A stretch of 14,361 nt of DNA, taken from contig JAEDEU010000037.1 of assembly GCA_016293155.1 (NCBI GenBank), positions 1-14,361 of the forward strand. The letters run 5' to 3'. The translations under genes and the position numbers were made by a program. The notes below the pieces were generated by a model, which had not been told where the DNA came from, did no database searches, and saw nothing but the letters and a program-made list of their open reading frames with translations. Of the stretch, positions 1-7,088 are shown piece by piece; position 1 is the first letter of the stretch; each line of letters opens with the position of its first letter. Origin of the DNA: Clostridiaceae bacterium. GTDB taxonomy: Bacteria; Bacillota; Clostridia; Oscillospirales; Butyricicoccaceae.

Positions 1-14
1 ATTCACACCATAAA

Positions 15-41
15 GCCGCTCCGACAAGGGGCGGCATTTTT
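15..41 (+). terminator. Intrinsic terminator of an upstream gene
   Basis: An 8-bp stem (15-22 with 28-35, one G-U pair) closes a GACAA loop and is followed by ATTTTT. An in-frame TAA at 11-13 could be the stop of the gene it ends, but only a few codons of that gene would lie in the window, so I do not call it. Confidence 0.7.
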
Positions 42-83
42 GCGGGCTGCCGCACGACACCACCGCCCGAGGAGCGCAATGAT

Positions 84-635
84 ATGGTATTGCCAAAGCG
101 AAAACCGAATCGGTTGAAAAATTATGATTACAGCCAGAACGGCGCATATTTTATCACCATATGTACCAAAGGCAGGCAGGAAATTCTGTGGGGCGGCACC
201 GACTCCGTAGGGGCGCGCATTGCGCGCCCGACAATGCGGTTCGATACACCCCCGAGGACACATCCGATTACACCGCCTTCCCTGTCAGAATGCGGAAAAA
301 TTGTGGACACCGGCATCCGGAATATCCCCCTGCACTATACATCTGTATCAGTGGATCAATACGTCATCATGCCGAATCACATCCATTTGATTTTAATGCT
401 CCGTTATCATGGGGACGGGCGCGCAATGCGCGCCCCTACGGTCTCTTCGATCGTTAATCAGCTGAAAGGATATACAACCAAACAGGCTGGTTTCCCTTTG
501 TGGCAGAAATCCTTTCACGACCACATTATCCGAAACGAACGAGAATATCAGAAAATCTGGGAATATATTGTCACAAATCCGCTCAACTGGGAAAATGACT
601 GTTTTTACAACAACAAATCAACAGAAAAGAGGTAA
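84..635 (+). CDS. REP-associated tyrosine transposase (RAYT, Y1/HUH family)
   Basis: A 183-residue single-strand transposase of the IS200/Y1 superfamily. The HUH pair is visible as MPNHIH (H99 and H101). By alignment from memory with E. coli TnpA-REP, the nucleophile should be Y161 in WEYIVTNP. The start has GAGGAG (69-74) nine bases upstream. RAYTs are domesticated, usually single-copy proteins that nick and join REP palindromes. Two perfect 26-bp REP-like elements in opposite orientation lie inside this gene and are translated as VGARIARP (residues 42-49) and GRAMRAPT (112-119), one on each side of the HUH motif. No IS ends or target duplication are seen. The frame is intact and both catalytic motifs are present, so it may be active. 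No promoter is visible between the terminator at 15-41 and the start. alr begins 8 bases after its stop. Confidence 0.9.
   Translation: MVLPKRKPNRLKNYDYSQNGAYFITICTKGRQEILWGGTDSVGARIARPTMRFDTPPRTHPITPPSLSECGKIVDTGIRNIPLHYTSVSVDQYVIMPNHIHLILMLRYHGDGRAMRAPTVSSIVNQLKGYTTKQAGFPLWQKSFHDHIIRNEREYQKIWEYIVTNPLNWENDCFYNNKSTEKR
205..230 (+). repeat. REP-like palindrome, copy A, inside the transposase gene
   Basis: A 26-bp element: the tail CCGTAG is followed by a GC-rich hairpin with 9-bp arms at 211-219 and 221-229. It is the exact reverse complement of 416-441, and identity stops at both ends. Its length and phase keep the reading frame open (VGARIARP). A GTAG-type tail next to a G-rich palindrome is the usual REP layout. 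Assigning it to a genome-wide REP family needs a genome search. Confidence 0.75.
416..441 (-). repeat. REP-like palindrome, copy B, inverted, inside the transposase gene
   Basis: The exact reverse complement of 205-230 over 26 bp, separated from it by 185 bp, with the CCTACGG tail at 435-441. The pair forms a BIME-like inverted arrangement. It is read in frame as GRAMRAPT just after the HUH motif. The same 26 bases could form either two local hairpins or one long stem joining both copies. Confidence 0.75.
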
Positions 636-643
636 ATGGAACC

Positions 644-1795
644 ATGGACGACTATTTGCGCACCCATGCAGAAATTGATCTGGACGCAATTCTTTATAAT
701 ATCCGCCTGATGAAGCGCAAGGCGGGCGGCACACCGGTCATGGCGGTCATCAAGACTGACGGCTACGGTCACGGCGCTGTGCCGATCGCGCGCGTATTAA
801 AGGACGAGGTTTCCTATTTCGCGGTCGCCACCGTGCCGGAGGCGGTCGAGCTGCGCGATGCCGGCGTGACGCTCCCCATCCTGATTCTGAGCTACAGCTC
901 CCCGAAGCAGGCGCGCACACTGATCGAGCACGACATCACCCAGACCGTGTACAGCTGGGAGCTTGCCAAAGCGCTCTCGGACACTGCCGTCTCCATGAAC
1001 CGCACGGCGCGCATCCACATCGCACTGGACACCGGTATGTCGCGTATCGGCTATCAGGTCACGCGCGAAAGCGTAGAGGAAATCGCCCGCATTTGCGCCC
1101 TCCCCAATCTGGATGCCGAGGGTCTGTTCACGCATTTCGCCTGCGCCGACGAAACCGACAAGACCTTTGCCCTGCATCAGATGGAGCAGTACGATTTGTT
1201 CTGCTCGTGGCTGGACGAGGCGGGCATTTCCTTCCGCATCCGCCATGTGTGCAACAGCGCAGGCATTATGGATTTTGACCATCACCGGTTTGATCTGGTG
1301 CGCAGCGGCATTGTCACCTACGGTCTGTATCCGTCCAACGAGGTGGATCACAGCGAGCCGTGTCTGCGTCCTGCTCTCACGTGGAAATCGCACGTGATCC
1401 ATCTCAAAACGCTGGAGGCGGGCAGACACATCAGCTATGGCGCGACCTACACCACCGCCGAGCCGCGCGTCATTGCCACGGTTCCGGTCGGCTACGGCGA
1501 CGGCTATCCGCGCTCACTGTCCAATAAAGGCTGTGTGCTGATTCACGGTCGGCGTGCGCCGATTGTCGGCCGCGTCTGCATGGATCAGCTGATGGTGGAT
1601 GTCACCGGCATTCCAGATCTCCGCATCGAGGACGAGGTCGTGCTGATCGGACAGCAGGGCGGCGAGACGCTCCTGCTCGACGAGGTCAGCGCGCTGTCCG
1701 GACGGTTCAATTACGAGTTTGCCTGTGACATCAACAAGCGGGTGCCGCGCATTTATTATCGGAATGGGCAGGAAACGCAGTCCGACACACTTTGA
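644..1795 (+). CDS. alr: Alanine racemase
   Basis: PLP-dependent enzyme that interconverts L- and D-alanine and so supplies D-Ala for peptidoglycan. It has 383 residues, the usual family length. The PLP lysine is K37 in AVIKTDGYGHG, a slight variant of the common KANAYGHG form. The second catalytic base is Y265 in ISYGATYT. Other family residues are H164 (THF), N204-S205, R220 (VRSGI), VGYGDGYPR (282-290) and CMD (312-314). The TIM-barrel N-domain and beta C-domain are both complete. Oddity: the lysine that is carbamylated in the Geobacillus enzyme (K129 there, in an LKxDTG motif) is alanine here (A127 in HIALDTGMSRIG). The ATG at 644 has AAAAGAGG (625-632) eleven bases upstream, lying within the last codons of the transposase. 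The 8-bp gap suggests shared transcription and translational coupling. I see no separate promoter. Confidence 0.97.
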   Translation: MDDYLRTHAEIDLDAILYNIRLMKRKAGGTPVMAVIKTDGYGHGAVPIARVLKDEVSYFAVATVPEAVELRDAGVTLPILILSYSSPKQARTLIEHDITQTVYSWELAKALSDTAVSMNRTARIHIALDTGMSRIGYQVTRESVEEIARICALPNLDAEGLFTHFACADETDKTFALHQMEQYDLFCSWLDEAGISFRIRHVCNSAGIMDFDHHRFDLVRSGIVTYGLYPSNEVDHSEPCLRPALTWKSHVIHLKTLEAGRHISYGATYTTAEPRVIATVPVGYGDGYPRSLSNKGCVLIHGRRAPIVGRVCMDQLMVDVTGIPDLRIEDEVVLIGQQGGETLLLDEVSALSGRFNYEFACDINKRVPRIYYRNGQETQSDTL

Positions 1796-1858
1796 CCGAC
1801 TAAACACCATGTAGAAACGGTGCTGTTTTGATGAGATTTTGCACGTTTTTCGGTTTTG

Positions 1859-1885
1859 ACCGAATTTCCGCAGGAATCATTCGGT
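1859..1885. other. Stem-loop with possible competing hairpin downstream of alr
   Basis: ACCGAAT (1859-1865) pairs with ATTCGGT (1879-1885). Inside it, TTCC (1866-1869) pairs with GGAA (1873-1876) around a GCA loop, giving an 11-bp stem with a 2-nt bulge. The ACCG at 1859-1862 can instead pair with CGGT at 1851-1854. There is no T-tract directly after it, so it does not look like a terminator. It may protect the 3' end of the alr mRNA. Confidence 0.35.
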
Positions 1886-1968
1886 AAACTTGCAGGCACC
1901 TCTGCTTTTGGTTCATTTTTCCGCACTTTTTGCATATCTTCTGTGTATATTCCTGTTGTGTTTTTTCC

Positions 1969-2003
1969 AACTGCGCCATCTTTTGGATGTGCGCAGTTTT
2001 TTT
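1969..2003 (+). terminator. Strong intrinsic terminator of alr
   Basis: AACTGCGC-CATC (1969-1980) pairs with GATG (1986-1989) and GCGCAGTT (1991-1998), with a single bulged T at 1990. A run of seven T follows. On the opposite strand the stem lacks a T-tract, so it acts rightward. Confidence 0.85.
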
Positions 2004-2014
2004 CATTCATTTTT

Positions 2015-2036
2015 AGCATAAATTCATGCTTTTTTT
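2015..2036 (+). terminator. Weak second terminator, tandem to the alr terminator
   Basis: A 5-bp stem, AGCAT (2015-2019) with ATGCT (2026-2030), with a 6-nt loop, running into seven T. It is too weak to call alone, but it sits 12 bp after the strong terminator. Confidence 0.4.
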
Positions 2037-2145
2037 GAATTCTCACTTTTCCCTGTGAATTTACATATTTGTCTTTTTTGATACACTTTTTCCTTTTCTT
2101 TTCTGTGTAAATTGTAGTAAAAAGACAATTTTTCATGCGAGGCGG

Positions 2146-2174
2146 TTTACATTTTCTGTTTTGTTTGATAAAAT
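2146..2174 (+). promoter_or_regulatory. Sigma-A promoter of nifJ
   Basis: -35 TTTACA (2146-2151), 17-bp spacer, -10 TAAAAT (2169-2174). The predicted start is near 2181. The same two hexamers with the same spacing, and GA just before the -10, recur in front of pfkB (12346-12374). Confidence 0.8.
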
Positions 2175-2184
2175 GGTTACGTGA

Positions 2185-2216
2185 GCGGAAAGGTCTATCT
2201 CTCTTTACCTTTCTGC
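2185..2216 (+). other. Hairpin at the 5' end of the nifJ leader RNA
   Basis: GCGGAAAGGT (2185-2194) pairs with ACCTTTCTGC (2207-2216): ten pairs including one G-U, with a 12-nt pyrimidine-rich loop. It begins about 4 nt after the predicted transcription start, where stems often protect abundant mRNAs from decay. It matches no riboswitch I recognise. Confidence 0.5.
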
Positions 2217-2344
2217 GATTCCGAACGCGCACTTGGGTTGTCTGCCCTCCGCGGTGCTCTCTGGGATAGGAGCAGCTCGACAGCTTCCCGCTTATGTCCG
2301 TCCGGATAACTGAAGTTCATATGAAACATAGGAGGAAACACTAC

Positions 2345-5300
2345 ATGGCAAGAAAAATGAAGTCCATGGATGGTAACACTGCTGCGGCTCACGTGTCTTA
2401 TGCGTTTACCGAAGTAGCAGGCATCTATCCGATCACTCCGTCCAGCCCGATGGCAGACAACGTTGACCAGTGGTCTGCACAGGGTCAGAAGAACATCTTC
2501 GGCACCACCGTTAAGGTTGTCGAAATGCAGTCCGAGGCAGGCGCAGCAGGTACCGTTCACGGTTCTCTGGCAGCCGGCGCTCTGACCACTACCTATACCG
2601 CATCTCAGGGCCTGCTCCTGATGATCCCGAATATGTACAAGATCGCAGGCGAGCTGCTTCCGTGCGTATTCCACGTTTCCGCAAGAACCGTGTCCACCCA
2701 CGCACTGAACATCTTCGGCGACCACTCCGACGTTATGGCATGTCGTCAGACCGGCTTCGCTATGCTGGCTGAGACCAACCCGCAGGAGGTTATGGATCTG
2801 TCCGCTGTCGCTCATCTGGCAACCCTGAAGAGCCGCGTACCGTTCATCAACTTCTTCGACGGCTTCCGTACCTCCCACGAGATCCAGAAGATCGAGGTCT
2901 GGGACTACGAGGATCTGAAGGAAATGTGCGACATGGATGCTGTTGAGGCATTCCGCAAGCACTCCCTGAACCCGGAGCGCGCTGCAATGCGCGGTTCCCA
3001 CGAGAACGGCGACGTATTCTTCCAGCACCGCGAGGCTGCCAACAAGTACTACGAGGCAGTTCCGGCAATCGTTGAGGAGTACATGGACAAGGTCAATGCC
3101 AAGCTCGGCACCGACTACAAGCTGTTCAACTACTACGGCGCACCGGACGCAGAGCGCGTCATCATCGCAATGGGCTCCATCTGCGACGTCGCTGAGGAAG
3201 TTATCGACTACCTGACCGCTCAGGGCGAGAAGGTTGGTATCGTCAAGGTTCGCCTGTACCGTCCGTTCGCAGCTGACAAGCTGATCGAGGCAATTCCGGC
3301 AACCGCTAAGAAGATCGCAGTTCTGGACCGCACCAAGGAGCCGGGCGCTCTGGGCGAGCCGCTGTATCTGGACGTTGTCACCGCTCTGGCAAACGCAGGC
3401 GTTTCCGCTACCATCATCGGCGGCCGCTACGGTCTGGGCTCCAAGGACACCCCGCCGGCAAGCGTATTCGCTGTATATGAGGAGCTGACCAAGGACGCTC
3501 CGAAGCGTCAGTTCACCATCGGCATCAACGACGACGTTACCTACACCTCCCTTGAGGAGAAGCCGTCCCCGAACACCGCAGCAGAAGGCACCATCGAGTG
3601 CAAGTTCTGGGGTCTCGGCGGCGACGGTACCGTTGGTGCAAACAAGAACTCCATCAAGATCATCGGCGACCATACCGATAAGTACGTACAGGCATACTTC
3701 CAGTACGACTCCAAGAAGACCGGCGGCGTAACCGTATCGCACCTGCGCTTTGGCGACAAGCCGATCAAGAGCCCGTACTACATCAATAAGGCTGACTTCG
3801 TAGCCTGCCACAACCCGTCCTATGTCATTAAGGGCTACAAGATGGTCAATGACGTTAAGCCGGGCGGCGTATACCTGATTAACTGCCAGTGGTCTCCGGA
3901 AGAGCTGAACGAGCATATGCCGGCTGAGGCGAAGCGCTACATCGCTCAGAACAACATCCAGCTCTACACCGTTAACGCAATTGATCTGGCAATCCAGATC
4001 GGCATGGGCAAGCGCACCAACACCATCCTGCAGTCCGCATTCTTCACCCTGGCGAAGGTTATGCCGCAGGAGGAAGCAATCGGCTACATGAAGGCTGCTG
4101 CTACCAAGTCCTACCTGAAGAAGGGCCAGGATGTCGTTGATATGAACCACAAGGCAATCGACATCGGCGCTTCCGCATTCGTTAAGATCGACGTTCCGGC
4201 TGACTGGGCTACCGCAGAGGACGCTCCGAAGGCTGAGGCTCCGGCAGGACGTCCGGCAACCGTCAAGATGGTTACCGACCTGCTCGATCCGATCGGCAGA
4301 ATGGACGGCGACTCCCTGCCGGTATCCGCATTCACCGATTACGTAGACGGTCAGTTCGAGCACGGCGCAGCTGCTTACGAGAAGCGCGGCGTTGCTGTTA
4401 CCGTTCCGTCCTGGGATGAGACCAAGTGCATCCAGTGTAACCAGTGTGCATATGTCTGCCCGCACGCTACCATCCGTCCGTACGCTCTGACCAAGGACGA
4501 GCTGGCAGCAGCTCCGGCAGCTACCAAGTCCGCTCCGTTCAAGGCCGGCAAGGGCAAGGGTCTGTACGAGTTCACCATGGCTGTTTCTCCGCTGGACTGC
4601 ATGGGCTGCGGCGTCTGCATCGGCGTCTGCCCGACCAAGGCTCTGACCATGGTTCCGCAGGCTCAGGAAGCTGCTCAGCAGGATGTCTTCAACTACATGG
4701 TTGAGGAAGTTACCACCAAGGCTGAGGTAACCGATACCAAGACCGTTAAGGGCAGCCAGTTCAACAAGCCGATGCTCGAGTTCTCCGGCTCCTGCGCAGG
4801 CTGTGCCGAGACCTCTTACGCTCGCCTGATTACTCAGATCTGCGGCGACAGAATGTACATCTCCAACGCGACCGGCTGTTCGTCCATCTGGGGCGGTCCG
4901 GCTGCTACCTCTCCGTACACCGTCAACAAGGACGGTCACGGTCCGGCATGGGCAAACTCCCTGTTCGAGGACAACGCAGAGCACGGTCTCGGCATGTACT
5001 TCGGTCAGAAGGCAATCCGCAGCCGTCTCCAGGAGAAGGTCAAGGAGATCGCTGCTGACGAGCGCGCATCCGCTGAGCTGAAGGCTGCTGCTGACGCTTA
5101 CTTCGCAACCGCTGAGAACGGCGAGGCAAACGCTGAGCCGACCAAGGCACTGCTGGCTGAGATCGCCAAGGTTGCAGAGGCAGGCTGCCCGCTGGCTGCT
5201 GACGTCATGGCAAACAAGGAATACCTCGCGAAGAAGTCCATCTGGATCTTCGGCGGCGACGGTTGGGCATACGACATCGGCTTCGGCGGTCTGGATCACG

Positions 5301-5896
5301 TTCTGGCATCCGGCGAGGACGTCAATGTCATGGTATTCGACACCGAGGTTTACTCCAACACCGGCGGTCAGGCTTCCAAGTCCACCAACATCGGTGCAGT
5401 TGCTCAGTTCGCAGCTGCCGGCAAGCAGATCGCAAAGAAGAGCCTGGCTGAGATCGCAATGAGCTACGGCTATGTATACGTTGCTCAGGTCGCTATGGGC
5501 GCTAACATGAACCAGACCCTGAAGGCAATCGCAGAGGCTGAGGCTTATCCGGGACCGTCCCTGATCATCGGCTACGCTCCGTGTGAGATGCACTCCATCA
5601 AGGGCGGCATGACCAACTGCCAGTCCGAGATGAAGAAGGCTGTTGACTGCGGCTACTGGAACATGTTCCGCTTCAACCCGGCTCTGAAGGCTGAGGGCAA
5701 GAACCCGTTCATCCTGGAGAGCAAGGCTCCGGCAGGCGGCTACCGCGAGTTCATCATGAACGAGGCTCGTTACTCCGCTCTGACCCGTTCCTTCCCGGAG
5801 CGCGCAGAGAAGCTGTTCGCAGAGGCTGAGGCAAACTCCGTTGCACGCTACGAGCACCTGCTCAAGCTGCAGGAGATGTACGCACCGAAGGAGTAA
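2345..5896 (+). CDS. nifJ: Pyruvate:ferredoxin (flavodoxin) oxidoreductase
   Basis: Oxidatively decarboxylates pyruvate with CoA to acetyl-CoA and CO2, passing electrons to ferredoxin; a core enzyme of clostridial fermentation, in the cytosol. The 1183 residues match the single-chain homodimeric form. The pyrimidine-binding domain carries YPITPSSPMAD (28-38). The ferredoxin domain has CIQCNQCAYVCP (695-706) and CMGCGVCIGVCP (752-763). The proximal cluster cysteines are C817, C820, C845 and C1080. The TPP domain has GGDGW (970-974) and the later SNTGGQASK. An ATG upstream in frame at 2294 has no ribosome binding site, while the one at 2345 has a perfect AGGAGG (2330-2335), nine bases away. Codon use is extreme: no TTA, CTA or TCA codon occurs in frame, which fits very high expression. 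It has its own promoter and terminator. Confidence 0.98.
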   Translation: MARKMKSMDGNTAAAHVSYAFTEVAGIYPITPSSPMADNVDQWSAQGQKNIFGTTVKVVEMQSEAGAAGTVHGSLAAGALTTTYTASQGLLLMIPNMYKIAGELLPCVFHVSARTVSTHALNIFGDHSDVMACRQTGFAMLAETNPQEVMDLSAVAHLATLKSRVPFINFFDGFRTSHEIQKIEVWDYEDLKEMCDMDAVEAFRKHSLNPERAAMRGSHENGDVFFQHREAANKYYEAVPAIVEEYMDKVNAKLGTDYKLFNYYGAPDAERVIIAMGSICDVAEEVIDYLTAQGEKVGIVKVRLYRPFAADKLIEAIPATAKKIAVLDRTKEPGALGEPLYLDVVTALANAGVSATIIGGRYGLGSKDTPPASVFAVYEELTKDAPKRQFTIGINDDVTYTSLEEKPSPNTAAEGTIECKFWGLGGDGTVGANKNSIKIIGDHTDKYVQAYFQYDSKKTGGVTVSHLRFGDKPIKSPYYINKADFVACHNPSYVIKGYKMVNDVKPGGVYLINCQWSPEELNEHMPAEAKRYIAQNNIQLYTVNAIDLAIQIGMGKRTNTILQSAFFTLAKVMPQEEAIGYMKAAATKSYLKKGQDVVDMNHKAIDIGASAFVKIDVPADWATAEDAPKAEAPAGRPATVKMVTDLLDPIGRMDGDSLPVSAFTDYVDGQFEHGAAAYEKRGVAVTVPSWDETKCIQCNQCAYVCPHATIRPYALTKDELAAAPAATKSAPFKAGKGKGLYEFTMAVSPLDCMGCGVCIGVCPTKALTMVPQAQEAAQQDVFNYMVEEVTTKAEVTDTKTVKGSQFNKPMLEFSGSCAGCAETSYARLITQICGDRMYISNATGCSSIWGGPAATSPYTVNKDGHGPAWANSLFEDNAEHGLGMYFGQKAIRSRLQEKVKEIAADERASAELKAAADAYFATAENGEANAEPTKALLAEIAKVAEAGCPLAADVMANKEYLAKKSIWIFGGDGWAYDIGFGGLDHVLASGEDVNVMVFDTEVYSNTGGQASKSTNIGAVAQFAAAGKQIAKKSLAEIAMSYGYVYVAQVAMGANMNQTLKAIAEAEAYPGPSLIIGYAPCEMHSIKGGMTNCQSEMKKAVDCGYWNMFRFNPALKAEGKNPFILESKAPAGGYREFIMNEARYSALTRSFPERAEKLFAEAEANSVARYEHLLKLQEMYAPKE

Positions 5897-5932
5897 TTCC
5901 GACGCGCTGAGTCTTTTCGCATAAAAGAAATC

Positions 5933-5968
5933 ATCTCCCCGTTCCATCCGGAGCGGGGAGATTTTTTT
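5933..5968 (+). terminator. Intrinsic terminator of nifJ
   Basis: A perfect 9-bp stem, ATCTCCCCG (5933-5941) with CGGGGAGAT (5954-5962), followed by seven T. Confidence 0.9.
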
Positions 5969-5978
5969 GCGTTCAGAC

Positions 5979-6014
5979 AAAAAACTGCCGCAGAGCGGAA
6001 TTCTCTGCGGCAGT
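5979..6014 (-). terminator. Intrinsic terminator of the leucine-rich-repeat gene
   Basis: A perfect 12-bp stem (5984-5995 with 6003-6014) with a 7-nt loop. The A-run at 5979-5984 becomes a six-U tail on the leftward transcript. It lies back to back with the nifJ terminator, 16 bp apart. Confidence 0.9.
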
Positions 6015-6043
6015 CGAATGTTTGAATCATAGGTGAAGCTGCA

Positions 6044-6919
6044 TCAGGTGCGGATAACCTCGCACTCCTCCGGGAATGCATCCTCCGGGCAGGTGCAGTA
6101 CGAGCGCACGCGGACACTCTTGAGCATTGTACCCATAAATGCACGATATCCAATCTCAATGACGCGGTCGGAGATAAACGCGGTATCCATCAGGCTGCAT
6201 CCCTCAAACGCGGAAACACCGATGGTAACCGTGCTTGCCGGGATGGTAATGGACTTGAGCGACGAGCAGCCGTTAAACGCGCCGTTGCCGATGCGGTACA
6301 GGTTCGCCGGCAGAGTAACGCTCTCCAGCGACATACAGCCGGCAAATACCATCGAGCTGATACCGGTAATCAGCTTCGGGATGGTCACGTGCTCCAGCGA
6401 TACACAGCCGCGGAACGCCTGATTGACGATGTTGGTCAGGCTGTCCGGCAGGGTAACGCTCTGCATTCTGGAGCAGCCCTCGAAGGCGCTGAAGCCGATG
6501 CGGTCAATGCCGTCCGGCAGGGTGATCTGAACGATATTGTTACAGCCAAGGAACGCGCGGTCGTCAATGCTAATCAGGCTCGCCGGCATCTTGACATCAA
6601 TCAGGTTCAGGCAGCCCTCAAACGCAGACAGACCGATGCTGCGCACGGAATCCGGAATGACCACGCTCTTGAGCGAATACGCATTGGCAAAGGCATAGAA
6701 GCCGATGCTGGTGACGCGCAGACCGTTGATCTCGTTCGGAATCTCCACAATGGACGCCGTACCGACAAACTTGACGATACGGATTTCCAGATTTTCAATG
6801 ACATATTTTAATTCCGCATCCCCCGAAAGCTTGATTCCCTTGGATTCCAGCTTTGCGCCGCAGATCGGACAGTACGCCGATGCCTCCGGAATCTCTTTTG
6901 CACACTTGTAACAATACAT
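6044..6919 (-). CDS. Zinc-ribbon plus leucine-rich-repeat (LRR_5/BspA-type) protein
   Basis: 291 residues. An N-terminal zinc ribbon (CYKC...CPIC; C3, C6, C17, C20) is followed by a short linker domain. From about V69 come eight consecutive LRR_5 repeats of exactly 23 residues with no insertion, consensus SIGxxAFxGCxxLxxVTIPxS, then a ninth degraded unit. There is no signal peptide, membrane segment or cell-wall anchor, so the protein should be cytosolic, unlike secreted BspA proteins. The zinc ribbon and LRR surface suggest a protein-protein interaction role; the partner is unknown. I chose the ATG at 6919 because AGGAGG (6927-6932) lies seven bases upstream; an ATG eleven codons earlier has no such site. 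It is monocistronic, with an extended -10 promoter and a strong terminator. The domains are certain, the function is not. Confidence 0.9.
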   Translation of the reverse strand: MYCYKCAKEIPEASAYCPICGAKLESKGIKLSGDAELKYVIENLEIRIVKFVGTASIVEIPNEINGLRVTSIGFYAFANAYSLKSVVIPDSVRSIGLSAFEGCLNLIDVKMPASLISIDDRAFLGCNNIVQITLPDGIDRIGFSAFEGCSRMQSVTLPDSLTNIVNQAFRGCVSLEHVTIPKLITGISSMVFAGCMSLESVTLPANLYRIGNGAFNGCSSLKSITIPASTVTIGVSAFEGCSLMDTAFISDRVIEIGYRAFMGTMLKSVRVRSYCTCPEDAFPEECEVIRT

Positions 6920-6990
6920 TACAATTCCTCCTTTTGTCTCGCGATTCTCCATTGGGTATGTTCTGCTTCATTTGAGAGCTTCTCCTTGTT

Positions 6991-7019
6991 ATTATATCAC
7001 ACTTTGTGCAAGTTCTCCA
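6991..7019 (-). promoter_or_regulatory. Extended -10 promoter of the LRR gene
   Basis: Read leftward: TGGAGA (7014-7019, weak -35), 17-bp spacer, then TGA and a perfect TATAAT (6991-6996). The predicted start is near 6984, giving a leader of about 65 nt. Confidence 0.65.
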
Positions 7020-7022
7020 CAG

Positions 7023-7060
7023 AAAAGCGGACAGCTTTTCTAAAATTAGAGAAGCTGTCC
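7023..7060 (-). terminator. Terminator of the cation efflux gene
   Basis: A 13-bp stem, 7029-7041 with 7048-7060, one G-U pair, loop AAAATT. The leftward tail is GCTTTTCT, a fairly short U-run. On the rightward strand it is followed by AAATTTT, so it may act weakly in both directions. Confidence 0.65.
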
Positions 7061-7088
7061 AAATTTTCATGTAAAATTTTATCCAATA

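Larger units (their letters stand above)
1796..2344. other. 549-bp T-rich intergenic region (alr to nifJ)
   Basis: The plus strand is strongly T-rich. The region holds an imperfect stem-loop (1859-1885), a strong alr terminator (1969-2003), a weaker tandem one (2015-2036), the nifJ promoter (2146-2174) and a nifJ leader of about 164 nt with a hairpin near its 5' end. A very weak stem at 1802-1829 is also present. Minus-strand open frames here lack ribosome binding sites and run through the terminator stem, so I do not call genes. I recognise no known riboswitch. Confidence 0.7.

Noticed and set aside
205..441. CRISPR repeats or attachment sites in the transposase gene
   Set aside because: There are only two units, inverted and 185 bp apart, inside one reading frame; this fits REP/BIME elements and not an array.
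1800..2006. 68-residue leftward frame with CKKCGK motif downstream of alr, and a longer overlapping 158-residue frame
   Set aside because: No ribosome binding site or promoter, and the frame is built from the alr terminator stem and T-rich spacer.
2294..2344. Earlier in-frame ATG for nifJ
   Set aside because: No ribosome binding site before it, while the ATG at 2345 has a perfect AGGAGG and the family's usual N-terminus.
2175..2344. Known riboswitch or T-box upstream of nifJ
   Set aside because: I looked for T-box, ZTP, fluoride, SAM and similar conserved motifs and found none; only generic stems are visible.
2195..5980. 1261-residue leftward open frame opposite nifJ
   Set aside because: It is a by-product of nifJ codon bias (no TTA, CTA or TCA), has no ribosome binding site, and its Cys/Leu/Val-rich composition resembles no protein family.
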